From: Eleginops maclovinus
Taxonomy: Eukaryota > Chordata > Actinopteri > Perciformes > Eleginopidae
Assembly: GCF_036324505.1 (NCBI RefSeq)
Contig: NC_086355.1
Coordinates: forward strand, 25,974,518 to 26,038,517
DNA length: 64,000 nucleotides
Direction: 5' to 3'
Part shown: positions 21,001 to 36,000 of the stretch, piece by piece
How the letters are laid out: every line of letters begins with the position of its first letter
Position numbering within the stretch: the first letter of the stretch is position 1
Program-made: the position numbers and the translations under genes
The notes under the pieces: generated by a model
Database searches by the model: none
Seen by the model: only the letters and a program-made list of their open reading frames with translations
Told to the model about the DNA's origin: nothing

Positions 21001-24000
21001 ATTGGTACAAGGGTTACAAATGAAGATTTTGTAAATTACCAATTCATCCCCAAAACATATTTTTTCAATTAACTGATGTACCTCTCGGTTGAAAAAAAGA
21101 GCCCAAAAGGGACCACAATAAAATGCCTTTAGTCGAGAGTATCACAGGTAACCCTTAGGTTGTGTGTCCACCAAGGCGTTTTTTCCACGGCCGGCGTTTT
21201 TTTTCAATGGTTTCTCAATGGGAGCGCGGCGTTCCAAGAAACGCAGGCAGTTGACGGGCGCTGAGCGCTACAAAAACGCAGAGGCGCTTTCCCGTGGGCG
21301 TTTTTTTAGGTCGGCGAGCTGAAAAAAACGACAGGGTGCCGCGCTTCACGAGTTGAAAAATGTTCAACTTTGGGGAAAAAACGCTACAGTCGTCAATGTC
21401 ACTTTCTACCCCGCTGTCCAATCACAGTTGAGGAGGGGCGGGACACGTACTCTTCCCTGTCTCGACATTTCCGCGACAAAATCTGCGATATAAATATATA
21501 TATTTATCTCTCTCTATTTCTATAGATAGATATAGATGCAGATATAGATACAATATATAATAATAGTAATGAGTATAGCAATAATATATATAATATCCGC
21601 AAATTCTGAGCAAAAGTGCACCACAAACCTGACGGCGAAATCAGAGCCGCGAATATTCCGTATCATAGCAACCAAAACGCCGGCGCTTTCAGAATAACGC
21701 CGGCGCTTTCAGAATAACGCCGGCGTTTAAACGCCTTGGTGGACACACAGCCTTAAGAATCCGCATCATGTGTCTCTAGTCTCTTCTTTGTGACCTTACT
21801 ATGTGTGTAAACTCCCTGACATGTGTCTTGATGACGGTTGTGATCAAACGTTACTTTGATGACAGCCTTAGCATTTACACTTTAATAATCTAATTGCATC
21901 CGATGTCTTACCAGCTGTCTTGTTGTTCTTGAGGCCGAAGGTCACCTTCTTTGATTCTGACGGGGGAGTTTGGATCTTCTGTAGAATAAAAACATAGGAG
22001 ATAAGTCACGCATGGTTCCACCACAGAGCAGCACAGCAGCATCAATTAATAAAAGGGAACATTTTTATAGGAGCTCTTGATATTTCAGATGGTTTTGAGA
22101 GTTGAGGGAGTCTGATGAATATAGAGGAAGGACTGATCTCTGCAGATCATGCTGCTACCCTGCAGTGGATCCTCTCTCCTCCCCAGGACTAGTTATTCTG
22201 TCTCTTTAGCTCTTTCTAGATTCTACACGTTTTTTTTTTTGTTATTCAAATGTTTATCAGGAACACAGGTCATGAACAGCATTTAGCACGCATGTTTTCA
22301 ACTATTCAAAATATACAAAAAAAATGGTTACATCTCACAATAACTGCCGTTTTTCCATGACATAAATATCATAACATCACAACAGTCCTCAGGTGCATCT
22401 GCTGACAGACATTTCGCAGTCAGGGCTTTTTTACTTGCTATACTAAGATATAGAACATGCATTCGTTTGCAAATCCCTTGACGATGTCTGGTCTCAGGCC
22501 CAGGTATAGTGTCTCAGTTGAATCATTCCTTTAAGCATCTTTTCCATAAAGGACCTGACCTGTTTCCAGGCGTGCCTTCCTCTCACCACATGCCCTGTAG
22601 CATCAAGTGATTCTGTTTATGACAACCTGTTGAGCAGGTGTCTTAAAATAAATCCTATTCCGTTTATCCATCCAAATTCCCTCCAGGTTAGGACTGAGGT
22701 AAGTCTCCATTGTTGCTTTACCAGCTTTTCCCATATTTCCTTTACGTATATTGTGTCTTCTAGAACTAACTATTTCAGTCCATTATATAACTTTATGTTT
22801 TTGAGACCTGGAGCTGATTTAAATCCCTTTAAAAGAGTTTGTCTTGTCAAAGTCTTTCATATTGATTTTCCCATGTGATGTGGAAGTCTCGATCCGTAAG
22901 ACTATACTGAGCTTTTAAATCTAGGAAATGTCTGACTACTCCATCAACGAAGACATTACATTTAATCAGCCCATTCTCTGCCCATTTTTTAAATCCGGCA
23001 TCCGTCCTATTGGGTATAAAATCATAGTCATAAGCAATCTATTTTAACAAATGGAATGGTTCCCTATTCCCATAATCTCTTACTACTACTACCAAATGTT
23101 GAGTTATGTCGTCGTCCACGGTTTAGGATTTGACTCCCACTCGTGTTTTTTAAAGAACCGCCTGCAGTGGGACATCACTGGAATCCCATCTTCTTCCATC
23201 GTGCTACTTAGGACAGGTTGCATATATCGACCAGAGATTTATCTGGGCTGCTTTGTTATAATTATTTAAATTGGGAAGGCAGAGACCCCCTCTCGCTTTA
23301 TGTGGTTGGAGGGTCTTGGGACAGATCAGATTTCCAGAGGGGGCATAATTCAGCGATACAATTTTGTCAATGCTTTTGGGGATATTCACTCCCAGGTACC
23401 TGATCATTACAGCGTCCCATTTAACTTTAAACACTTCTGATGGATTGGCCGGGTATAATTAAACGACAATATTTGAGATGTGTGGGTGTTCGTTCAGTAG
23501 CCGAATAAAGATCCAGACTCTGTTGAGGTTGTTAATAAACATGGGATGGAAGTGTTGGGGCGCCCAAGGTACGTTAAAATATTGTCTGTGAACAAGGCTA
23601 TATTTTCTCTCCTCCAGCCACGGTTATTCTGTGGATTTCACAGAACACTGCCACACACTAGCTAGCGGTGAGATACAGGGGTCAGCGTGTCAGGCTCCTA
23701 GCTTTGTAAAATATATCATTAGGCTGTATTAACCAATTAGAATAGACTTTGGACTGGAGTTTAGGAACCAGCAGTTAATAGACAACAGCTGAACAAAAGG
23801 AATGATGGTTGGCCTGATCTCCATCTGTGACCTCCACCATCTGTTTCTCTCCATCTAAAGTCCAGGGGTAAGGGACCACCTGCTGGTGTAGCCTTATACA
23901 GTTTGATGCAAACCAGCCCCCCCCCCTTTTTATAATGCAAGCTCAAAAGAGAATGGTTCACCCATAAATCATTTTACTTGTCACTCATTCTCAGTCATTT

Positions 24001-27000
24001 CTGTTTGCAATTTTGTTGCACATAGTTGCCAATGTGACGCCTCAAAGCGTTGTGATGCGCTCAGTTCTTCTGTTGATCTTTACCTTCTTGCCGGACAGCG
24101 GCCTGCTGCAGAACAGAGCCGGGGGGGCTGCAGCATTCATCTGGAAGGTGATTAGGTCAGACGCAGAGCCTGAGGAAGTCTTCGCCTTCTTCTGTGACTT
24201 TTTTGCTATAGATGGCTTAGTAAAACCCTGAAACAGAAGAGAAGTTCAGAAGTCACCTCTGGATGTCAGTGTAATCTCTTAAGGTTCAAGGATGTTATTG
24301 TCACAGGCACAGCAGCTACAGTGTAGTTATGGCAATGAAAATATAAGGTCCCGAACTCCTCCCACAATGCAATATATTATAAAAGGACATAAGACAAAAA
24401 AGAAAAGAAAAATAATACAAAATAGAATCTAACACTCACACTGCCTGCTTTGGGCTTCTTGGCAACAGTTGGTTCCTCTGCCAGGCCATTGGTGGATGCA
24501 GCCTCCAGCTCATCAGCCTCGTACTCAAACGTCACAGGGATCTTCCTCTTCTTCTTCACTCCTTTCCCAGAGGAAGAGACAGCTGCAGCTCCATCCGCTG
24601 GGAGCTCATTGACACCATCATCGACCTGCAAATGGGTTTCATCATCCTTCTCGGCTGCTGCCAACTTCTTTTTCTTCTTCTTTGCTGGTGTTGCCATGGT
24701 GATCTTAAACTCAGCATCTTCAGCCTGAGGGGTTCCAGCCGCTGCATCCTTATCCACTGAAGTCTGAGGTTCCTTTTGAGTCTTTTTCTTCTTCAGTGGT
24801 TTTACAGTGCTTTCATCTGCAGCAGCTGGGTGCGCTTGCTTGGCCTTTTTCTTTTTTTTAATTGGCTGGACGGCAGCATGTGGTGATGCTTCCTCACAGA
24901 CTGATGGAACTACAGCGGGTTTTTCCTCTACCTCCAAATGTGCCTGAGTCTCAGCGTCTGGCGCCTCATCAGCCTTGCGGTTATTTTTCTTACTCTTCTT
25001 CTTGTTAATCGGGGTAGTAGAATCAGTCGGCTTCTCGACTGAAGTGGTCGGGCCCTCTTGCCCTGAAGCCTGGGGGAGATCTGCTTCTGTGCTCACAGCA
25101 TTACCCTCAGTGTCAGCAGACTCCTCACTAGCAACTGGTGTGACCTCTGTGGTGACCCAGGATTCATCAGCGATATCATTGGTTGGTAACTTCGCTTTCA
25201 GACTTTTCCTCTTCTTCCTCTTCCCAGAGACTGTCGCAGGGCCTTCGGGAGAACTCTCTGTTCCAACAGGAGTCTGCTGCTCCTCAGCCTCCATCACGTC
25301 GGCTTTAACATCAGAAGTCTCCGCCTCTTTCTTCTGTGCAAGCTCTTCGGAGCTGTCCTCTGCTAGGACGGTAAGCTGTTTGTCTTCTTCAGAGAGGAGC
25401 ACAGTCTCTGCCTCGGTCACTGCTACAGCGCCTCTGCACTGCGTCTGTGCCACCTCTCCTGGTACCACTGTTGGTTCAGGCCTGTCTGCATCTCCTTCAC
25501 CACCTCCTCCTGGTCCCGCCTTATTTGTCTTCTTCTTCCTCCTCCTGTTCTTCTTCTTCTTTTTGTTTTCATGATTTGCATTAAAGTCAGCTGGCTCCTC
25601 TTCATCTTTCCCTGACTCCTCCTTACTTTGTGAGTCGAGTTTGGAAGCCGCTTTTTTCTTTCCTTAAGAGACACAGATCAGTTTAATCTATTGAAATCAT
25701 TAAAAAGAGGGATTGGAAATGGGGAAACATTTCTATAAACAGACTAACATTAGTTTGACTTTAATTACCTGCCTCTAACAAACATTTCTCTCAGTTAAAT
25801 CTGAAGTTTGCATCACTCACAATTGATAAGTTAGGACAAGTTAACCTAAAAATAGCTGCAAGCTTCATTAAAGAAAACAATGCAAAAATAATTAGAATTA
25901 AAACATATATATTATATATATATATATATATATTATTCTGACATGGGTCGATCTGCACAATGAGTACTTTTACTGTCGCTACTTTAAGAATATTTTGATG
26001 ATAACACATTTCTAATTTTACTTTCTACTTAAGGAAAAGCAAGTTCATTTATGTATATGTTGAAAGGAAAATGAAGAGCCTTATTTATTAGTAGGGAAGA
26101 CAATGTAAGAGACGATTAAGATGACATGTTATAGGTATAGAGATACCTTTAGTTTTCTTGGCTGCTGGCACCCCCTCATCCTCGTCCTCGTCATCCTCCA
26201 CACGGCTTCGCCCTCTCTTCATTCTCTTCCTGGTACCAAACATGTCATCATCCTCATCTGTGGAGACCTCCTCTGGATACTCATCCTGAGGGAAGTTGCC
26301 TGAGAGGAAGGCCAGTGAGACAGAGTGAGACAGGAGCAGGAACAAATATTGTGCTTTCATGAATATCAAACTGTGAGAAGAAAGAACGTGTGATCATCAG
26401 CTCCTACCTTCATGCAGGTCACGCAGGCTGCCATTCAACAGAAAACCAGGAGAGAAGAGTAATCATTAGTTTGGGTCTAAGCAGAGATCCTTCATGTTGC
26501 AGGACAAAGACATAGTAGGAACATAGATTGGTATGCAATCCCTGAAAAGATCTGTTTTAGTCTTGTGGTATTGAGCGTTCTGACTTAGCTCAAACAGTGA
26601 GTGCAGTGCCAATGAAGCAAACAGAAATAATTCAAATATAAGAATGTGAAAACAATCCCACAAATCACAGAAAGGGGAACTGTAAGCTCTGATCATTACA
26701 GACGGACGGACGGACGGACGGACGGACGGACGGACGCACCCACACACGGACACACACACACTTTACTCACACTCTGATGATCTTGTACAACCTCTGTCTG
26801 TTCTTGCTGGGAGTGCTGTTGCGGCTGGCCAACCCAAACAGCCTGTCTGCCAGGGCCGCATAGGCAAACTGCACAACACACACAGTGCTCATCAGAAAAC
26901 AAACTAAATCACCACCATTACAGATGTCCACAGTCTGGGCCAAACTGATGAGTGAAAACTTAACATGTTGGCTATAAATATTTCCTCACACAGATTCAAA

Positions 27001-30000
27001 CTGCTCTAATACAAGTTGACGGATTCATCTAAAACATAACAGACAGTGGTCAAGCCTTTCCAGCTGCTAAAGCTTCCTTTAGTTTAACAACTTACAATAT
27101 TACATTTATAATATGGAGAGTATGAGAGAGAATGGTATAGTTTGAAACCAGTGGCATGCATTGGATTCAAATAGAGAAATGTTTAATAGCAGATTTCCTC
27201 TAAAAAGGAAAACACCACTAAAAGAGCGAGCCTTCACCTGTAGCACCGGCCCGACGTCTTCATCACATGGCTCCTCTGTGTCCGAATCCTCCTCCATGTG
27301 AAGAAGCTCATCATCATCATCATCATCATCATCTTCATTTGATTTATTGCCTGAAAAAAGAAAGACTAGAAGTGTTCATTACTGTACCCCGTTAGTCGTG
27401 CATTCTTCTGAGGCTTAGCAGCTGCTAATTTAACGAGGCACCTTTCAAATTTCAGTATCTGAAAATGTTATTCAAAGTATCATTTCAGAACAAATAGGTA
27501 ATCATTTAAATGCTAAATTGTCTAAACACGAGCTAGTCATTTGAGAACCATGTGTTACTTTGAGAACCTAAATCTGAAAATGACAGAACATCTGGGCAGA
27601 ACAACAAATCACTTTTCAAAACACACGCAGTTTCTGAAACAGGACATATAATAAACCTGCCAGGAGTTGATCCAGTGAGTCGTACCGTTGGTCTGCTTCC
27701 TTCCTATGTCACAGACAGCTTTGCTCTTCCTCTCCCTTGGCTGCTCGTCACCGTCGTCCTCTTCTGAAGCCTGCCCCGAGTCTGAGTCCGAGGCCTCTGC
27801 TGCCTTCACCTCCTTCATCAAATCGTCGATAGCGAACGGGGCCTGGTCGATGATGGTGCAGAGGACGCTGTTGCAGATGGCACCGAACAGAGCCCGGCTG
27901 TGGAGACGGACACAGGAAAGATGAGCGGAGGGAAGGCAGTGAACAAACCCACAGCACCGAGTGTACAGAGAAACTCAGATTGACTTCCCAAGAACCCTGT
28001 TCTCAATGACAGGAGCCTTTCTTATTCTGGAATCCTCGGGGATCACATGTTTCTATATTAAGACAGTATCACAACACACGGTGATGTGGACTCACTCTTT
28101 GGTTTTGGCTGCTGTTTTGCAGAATGGCTCGATGAAAATCAAGTTCTGATCAGCAGTGAGCTGTGAAAAAAGAACCACGAGAGGACCATTACATACATCA
28201 TACATCCATGTAGTTCCTCAGAACAAAGTGCTGCAGCTGGTTTAAGATCTTCTTGGAAGAAAATAAAACCAAACAAAGAATTCAATTAAGAATACAGTCT
28301 GAAAACAAGTATGTGTCGACCAATAATCTCATCCCATTGCAAAAAGAAATATAAATACTCAAAGCTGCAGCTCAGTTCATTATCAGACCAAACTAAGGGA
28401 CCAAACAGACATTTTGATACTTTAAGATCAGCATGGGGTAATCAGGGGGGGTCATTGAAAAACAAACAATAGCAGCAATGGCCAACCACTTTTCACTGTG
28501 ATAACAGGACTCAAACCATACATTCTATTTCATATTCCACACTTATTGTACATATAATATCCTGCTTTATATTTTCGGCACTTTTTGTCCCAAATGTATA
28601 TTTTTTTACTTTCCTTTTTAAATGCTATTTCATTGTAATAACATTGCCTTGTTTATATGCTGCTGCAACGAAAAACATTTCCCAAATTGGGATCAATAAA
28701 GTACTTCTATCTATCTATCAAATTAACTCTGTTCCATGTCAGCCCCATCGTAGTTATTCATCTCAAGCCAAGAAACAGTGTGCCGTACCTCTGCTGCACC
28801 CACTGTGGCCAGCTCGCTCATATACAGGTCCAGGACGTGGAACTGCAGGCCGCTGGGGGCCCCGCTGCTGCTCTGCAGGAGCTGTGCTGTCAGCAGCTCC
28901 AGGAACCTGCTGACCGCACTGAGGACACGGACACACACCATTATTAAATTCAGAGGACACACACACACACACACACACACACTAGAGCTCTCCTAACTGG
29001 GGCTGTTACCTTCAACACATCAACACTCACAATTAATCTGCAAATAAAAAGAATGCAAAAATATCCCAATTACCAATTTTACCCCCCAACTCCCTCCCCC
29101 ATACAGAGCAGACGTTCTCAATGGATTGAATGGCAGTGAAAGGGTAAACAGCACATTAAACCGAGGGGAATTAGCGTAGCTTTGATCATGCTTTAGCTAG
29201 ATGTGGGAAAATGATCAGACAGAAATCATGTTATAGTAAAGCGAAAGAACAGATATCTCTCACCAGTTTGTCATGTATTTCTTTATTACACACCACGTGG
29301 TTATTTGTTTTATCCCTCCAAAATATATTGGTAATTGGTTATTTTATATCTAATTAATCATTTTTAATCACAATAAAATCAGTTAATCTGTTACTTTTAA
29401 CATTACCTGCTCTCCCAGCTTTTCATCTTCAGCATCTGAAAGGTTTGTCTGAACATGAAGCGAACCAGCTGTTAAGAGGAAAGAAATCATTTATTGTAGG
29501 AAGAAATGAACACATCCACACTCTTTACAACGCCATATCAGATATCTGGCAAAGCTGCCGTTTATGTAGAAATGGTGTTGAACCTGTGTTAATGTGCAAT
29601 AACACTTCATGGAGCAATTACAATACGCTCAGTTTGGAGATGATAATGTGACAAAAATGAAAACAGGACACACAAATGCTACCATGTCAGCTACTTAAAA
29701 GAATAAAAAAAGAAGGTGAAATTCATGAAGTATCTCCTCACACCAACCTGGAAGAACTTGTCCATTCGCAGCCGGTCGATTCCTGTCCACTCCCTCTTCA
29801 ACGTCTGCAGGAAGCTCTCCAGGTACAACAACTCTGCAGGGTACAGCGTCATCATTAGTGTGATGGAAAGAGTGCTGGGCTTTTCTCATATTACATCCCA
29901 TGGTATTATGAAACCTGACATGGAAACTTACGTCCATCGATGTGGTGGAAGCTGTGGATCAGGGCGGAGATCTGGGTTGACAGCTCCTCCTGAAGGAATA

Positions 30001-33000
30001 AAGTGAGACTGAATGAACAGAACCATCAACTCAGGGAGGAGGGGTGGTGACCACTGGATCATTATCACATTTTAGGATTTATGACGAACACATTCAAATA
30101 TTTTTGTATTGGACTTTGAGTCCTCTCCGTGAAGCATAATTTCCGTTAGAAAAAATGCGTGCCGGTCAACATGTCCGTTAAAATTTAAATCTTTCGGACC
30201 AAATGAGAAAACTGCCGGTCTAAGGTAATCTTTGTTTAGTGAAATGTACCAGTACAAACGATAAGAGGGTCATTTTAACCTCTCATGTAAACATGCATAA
30301 TGCTTTTGCATTATTTTGTATAGCATTTATGTGACGGAAGAGATATATCCAGAATTCATCAGTTTGTGTATGGTTTGACTTGACCATATTTGTATAATAT
30401 TTCAGATTATTATTGTCAAGCCGGTTTCCGACTGGCAACCCACTTTATAAAAAGATACGTCAAAGCCTCTACAACAGAGGTCTTCAACAGGGGGGTCGCG
30501 ACCCCCAGGGGGTCCGCGGAGGTACTGCAGGGGGGTCGCGAAATCTTTGGTTGATTAGACAATTTTTTATATATATATATATATTTTTTTTACAAACCGT
30601 TTTTTCCCACAAATTGCAATGTCTTTAAATGCACAACACAAATCCAAAATATTATAGCGAACGGAAAAATGGAGGCAGATGTGCCAATCACGAGGCCGTG
30701 TGACACACGCTGGTTCATAGACATAATATTATGTCTATGCGCTGGCTCTGTTAGGTTCCCCGTGATTGGACGAGAGCCTATTCAGGCCCCAGTTTACTGA
30801 AGACCCAGACACAGGGATGCACGCAGCGACATTATTGAGAAGACCATACATATAAAATGGATCGTTTTGTAACTCGAGCGAAAAAATCAACAAGCACAAG
30901 CGAGATACCATCCACCAGTGAACATGCAAGTGACGAGGCAGAACCTGCTGCGCCTGCAGATGTTGCAGCTAATAAGGGTAAGCGCAAAAGGGAGAAGACA
31001 CGAAAATATTCAGATCATTATCTGAAGTTCGGGTTTACCTTTAAGGAGACAGATGGCATTGAGTTTCCAATGTGTGTCATTTGCTCTACTGTTCTTTCAA
31101 ATGAATCTATGAAGCCATCAAAGCTGCAGCGTCACTTGGAGACAACACACAGCCACTTAAAAGACAAACCTGTTGAATACTTCCAAGCTAGCCTCAAATC
31201 CCTCCAAGGTCAACAGACATTGATCAGAAAATCAGCCAAAGTTGGGGACCTAGCTTTGAAATGCTCTTATCAAATTGCTCTTCGGATTGCCCAGAAGAAA
31301 CAGCCATACACACTTGCAGAGGATTTAATATTGCCTTCAGCAACCGATATGTGTAAAACCATGTATGGAAATGATATTGACATTAATAAACTGAAAACCA
31401 TTCCAGTGTCGGACACAACCATAGCTCGCCGTATAGACGAGATGGCATCTGATGTGAGGATGCAACTGATAGAGAAGCTGAGGTTGGCAGATGCATTTGC
31501 GTTACAGATTAGACGAGTCAACAGATGTGTCGAAGGACGCCCAGCTTCTTGCGTTTGTGCGCTTTGTCGATGATAAGGAAATGCAGGAGGAATTTTTGTT
31601 TTGTAAGTGCCTCCCTCAACGCACAACTAGTTCTGAAATCTTCAAAGTGATCGATGTTTTTTTCAGAGAGAATGACATTCCGTGGACAAAATGTATTGCG
31701 CTGTGCACTGACGGTGCAAGAGCCATGGCTGGTTTAAAAAGTGGACTAATCGCGCTTGTAAGGGATGTGTCTCCGCAAGTGATTTGGACGCACTGCATGC
31801 TACACAGGGAGTCACTTGTTGCCAAAGATATGAGCGCTGAATTGGCAGATGTCATGGACTCGGTAGTGAAAGTAGTCAACCTAGTCAAGAAGAGCGCATT
31901 GCAAACACGTCTCTTCTCGAATCTCTGTGCTGCTGAGGGAGAAGAACACACTGCGCTACTCTACCATTCCGAGGTTCGGTGGCTTTCACGTGGAACAGTG
32001 TTGTCACGTGTGCTGGAATTGCGCAAGTCTATTCGGGAGTTTTTACTTCTCCAAAAGCACACAGAGCTGGCTGCACTTTTCAGTGACAATGTTTGGGTCA
32101 CCAAACTTGCCTATCTTGCTGATGTTTTCGCTGAGCTGAACAAACTGAACAGTTCAATGCAAGGCCGCAATACCCATGCCATTCAACTGTATGACAAAAA
32201 TGGAAGGCTTTCTAAAAAAAATCAAAAGGTGGAGGGAGCGCATCGGGGAGGAAATATTTTCCATGTTTCCATCAGTGGATGAGCTGGGAGATTCTGCTGT
32301 GCTCTCGCCCCCCATTACACGCGCAATTCTTGCGCATTTGGAGGCGCTCGAGGGACAATTTGGGCACTACTTTTCTGAGGCTGACTCCTGGCGCAGGGAC
32401 AAGACATGGATACTGTTTCCATTCACAGACAACGCAGCAGACGGCACACACCTGACAGTGACGGAGGAGGATCAGCTAATCGAACTATCCACTGACAGTA
32501 CGTTCAGACACATATATGACACAAAACCACTCACCCAGTTCTGGATCTCTTGCCAGAAAGACTTTCCGCAATTGGCAGGAAAAGCCATGATGAGCCTTTT
32601 GCCCTTTGCCACAACCTATCTTTGCGAAAGTGGATTTTCCTCACTGACTTACTTGAAAAACAAATACAGGTCAAGGCTGCAGCCTGAGGCTGATATGACC
32701 CTCTGCCTGACAACCTCCATCCGTCCAAGGCTGGATCAGCTGTGTGCTGCTCATCAGGGTCAGACATCTCACTGATGTGAGAGTACGTGTGCCATCCACA
32801 GATGGTTTGAGGATTCATTGTCCCATCTACATGCATGTTTAGTGTTAAAATCTCATAGCTCAGTGTTTGTTTATAAATGACAGTGGCACAGCCACTCTGC
32901 ACCTTGCACTTGTTTAAAGTTCAAACTTTTATTGTGATTTATTTTAATAGCCCTGTGTTGTGTGCAAGATATATGTTCATAAATGGCAGTGGTACGGCCA

Positions 33001-36000
33001 CACTGTACCTTGCACTTGTTTAAAATAAAAACATGAATATATTAACCTGTGTATTATTTGAATAGCTTAGTATTGAATGTACAATAACAGTATCTATGTT
33101 TACACACTGCACTAGGCCCCGTTTAATATAAAACACAATTGTATGCCATATTAATAGTAGGGGGTCCCTGCTCCAACTCTCCATCAGTTTGGGGGTCCCT
33201 GGCCTGAAAAACGTTGAAGACCCCTGCTCTACAAAGTTTAAGATATTCCATAAGTGGTTTAAAGTTATCTGACTCACCAGAATAAAAAGGCAGAAATGTG
33301 TGGGTTGTTAAAGACTACGCATACACACACACAACACATACAGTGGGGAGAACAAGTATTTGATACACTGCCGATTTCCCAGGTTTTCCCACTCACAAAG
33401 CATGTAGAGGTCTGTAATTTTTATCATAGGTACACTTGGACTGTGAGAGACGGAATCTAAAACAAAAATCCAGAAAATCTCAGTGTATGATTTTTAAATA
33501 ATTAATCTGCATTTTATTGCATGACATAAGTATTTGATCACCTACCAACCAGTAAGAATTCCGGCTCTCACAGACCTGTTAGTTTTTCTTTAAGAAGCCC
33601 TCCTGCTCTCCACTCATTACTTGTATTAACTGCACCTGTTTGAACTTGTTACCTGTATAAAAGAGACCTGTCCACACACTCAATCAAACAGACTCCAACC
33701 TCTCCACAATGGCCAAGACCAGAGAGCTGTGTAAAGACATCAGGGATAACATTGTAGACCTGCACAAGGTTGGGATGGGCTACAGGACAATAGGCAAGCA
33801 GCTTTGTGAGAAGGCAACAACTGTTGGCGCAATTATTAGCAAATGGAAGAAGTTCAAGATGACGGTCAATCTCCCTCGGTCTGGGGCTCCATGCAAGATC
33901 TCACCTCGCGGGGCATCAATGATCATGAGGAAGGTGAGGGATCAGCCCAGAACTACACGGCAGGACCTGGTCAATGACCTGAAGAGAGCTGGGACCACAG
34001 TCTCAAAGAAAACCCTTAGTAACACACCACGCCGTCACGGATTAAAATCCTGCAGCGAACACAAGGTCCCCCTGCTCAAGCCAGCGCATGTCCTGGCCCA
34101 TCTGAAGTTTGCCAATGACCATCTGGATGATCCAGAGGAGGAATGGGAGAAGGTCATGTGGTCTGATGAGACAAAAATAGAGCTTGTTGGTCTAAACTCC
34201 ACTCGCCGTGTTTGGAGGAAGAACAAGGATGAGTACAACGCCAAGAACACCATCCCAACCGTGAAGCATGGAGAGACTAGCCAGTCTCCAGACCTGAACC
34301 CAATAGAAAATCTTTGGAGGGAGCTGAAAGTCCGTATTGCCCAGCGACAGCCCCGAAACCAGAAGGATCTGGAGAAGATCTGTATGGAGGAGCGGGCCAA
34401 AATCCCTGCTGCAGTGTGCGCGAACCTGGTCAAGAACTACAGGAAACGTCTGCTCTCTGTAATTGCAAACAAAGGTTTCTGTACCAAATATTAAGTTCTG
34501 TTTTTCTGATGTATCAGATACTTATGTCTTGCAATAAAATGCAAATTAATTACTTAAAAATCATACGATGTGATTTTCTGGATTCCGTCTCTCACAGTTG
34601 AAGAGTGCCTATGATAAAAATTACAGACCTCTACATGCTTTGTAAGTGGGAAAATCTGCTAAATCGGCAGTGTATCAAATGCTTGTTCTCCCCACTGTAT
34701 ACGCGCTTTATAACTTTAAATGCACGCTTGAGGTTTAGCGACAATAACCAACGACAATCTATCTGTGGTTTTGTAATGAATACATTAAATGCATACAAAG
34801 TGTTAAAGTCTACAAGCAAAAACATCACAATCCAACAATATTGTAGCTGTGAAGTCACCACAGAAATAGTGGATTTACAAAATATTGTGGAGCAGAAACA
34901 CTTATACAGATGTCAGTAGTTGAACAGTAGTATTATGTTGTTGTATCAGGCTGTAGTGCTGAAAGAAGCAATTGTTTATTGTTGCCACAGGCAACAAGTG
35001 CTTAATGACATGTTTAGGGAACATCGGTAAATTGTTGTGTCAATCGGATGTCCTAATCAATTGGCATTTATTTGACACAAAAATGCCTGCGCAGAAATTC
35101 AATTTCTAACAAATGTCATACTTTAGAAAATGCATTTCATAAAGGTTGTACATGTATGATACATTAAGATTATATTATTTATTTTTTCTCCCAAAATGGT
35201 TTCAGTTTCAAAGGCTGAGAAAGAAACGTATTATAACATCATGGTACATAGTGCTTCATATACAATATGAAATAAAACTGTGATAATGAACCTTTGAAAG
35301 ATAAATTAAATCTTACACATGTCAAGTCCTTGAGAGTCCAGAACTCTGTGGTTTAAAAAGCAGAAGCTCCGGTAAGGATTCTTAATGTGTGTGTGAACAC
35401 GCAGTGAGGACACACACGGAGCATTTAGTTTCTATAATTCATATCTGAATATAAAAACCCAATAAATATTACACAGGAAATGGTAACATGCACAAATATC
35501 CATATATATAAAATTACTCTGCACATTGCGCCCTCATCATGAAATGAAAGTTTGAATTTATAGTGTTCTGAGCTCAGAATTATTATATATTATAGGTCTA
35601 TATATGTTAATACAGGCTGCTGTTTTCCTCCCATTATGAAAGAGGGACATAATTAAGCTCTGTGTTTTGTTACGATATTATATGATTTTACATACCTGCA
35701 GCAGTGGTTTGTCCTGCATCCACAGACAGTAGAACAGACCTTTCCACAGTTTGAGCAGCTCATCACTTGAGAATTCACCTGCAGAGGACAACGAGACAGT
35801 GAGAAAACATGTCCTGTGTCTATGTAAAAGTAACCGCGTAGAAGAACAGTTCTTAACATTTTATATACAAGTCAAGCAATAAATGGATCAATCATAAAAC
35901 CTGGTGCACTGCTGTTTTACCATCTGATAATTGCAACAGGTGAAGGGATATGGTAACTGTTCTGGTTAATATGGCTATGGTACAGTGAGGTGGCGGGCAG

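Noticed and set aside
24975..25574. 199-codon plus-strand frame opposite rrp1b exon 13
   Set aside because: It is the antisense shadow of the Lys/Glu-rich exon; Phe/Leu/Ser-rich content mirrors AAG/GAA codons. No independent signals.
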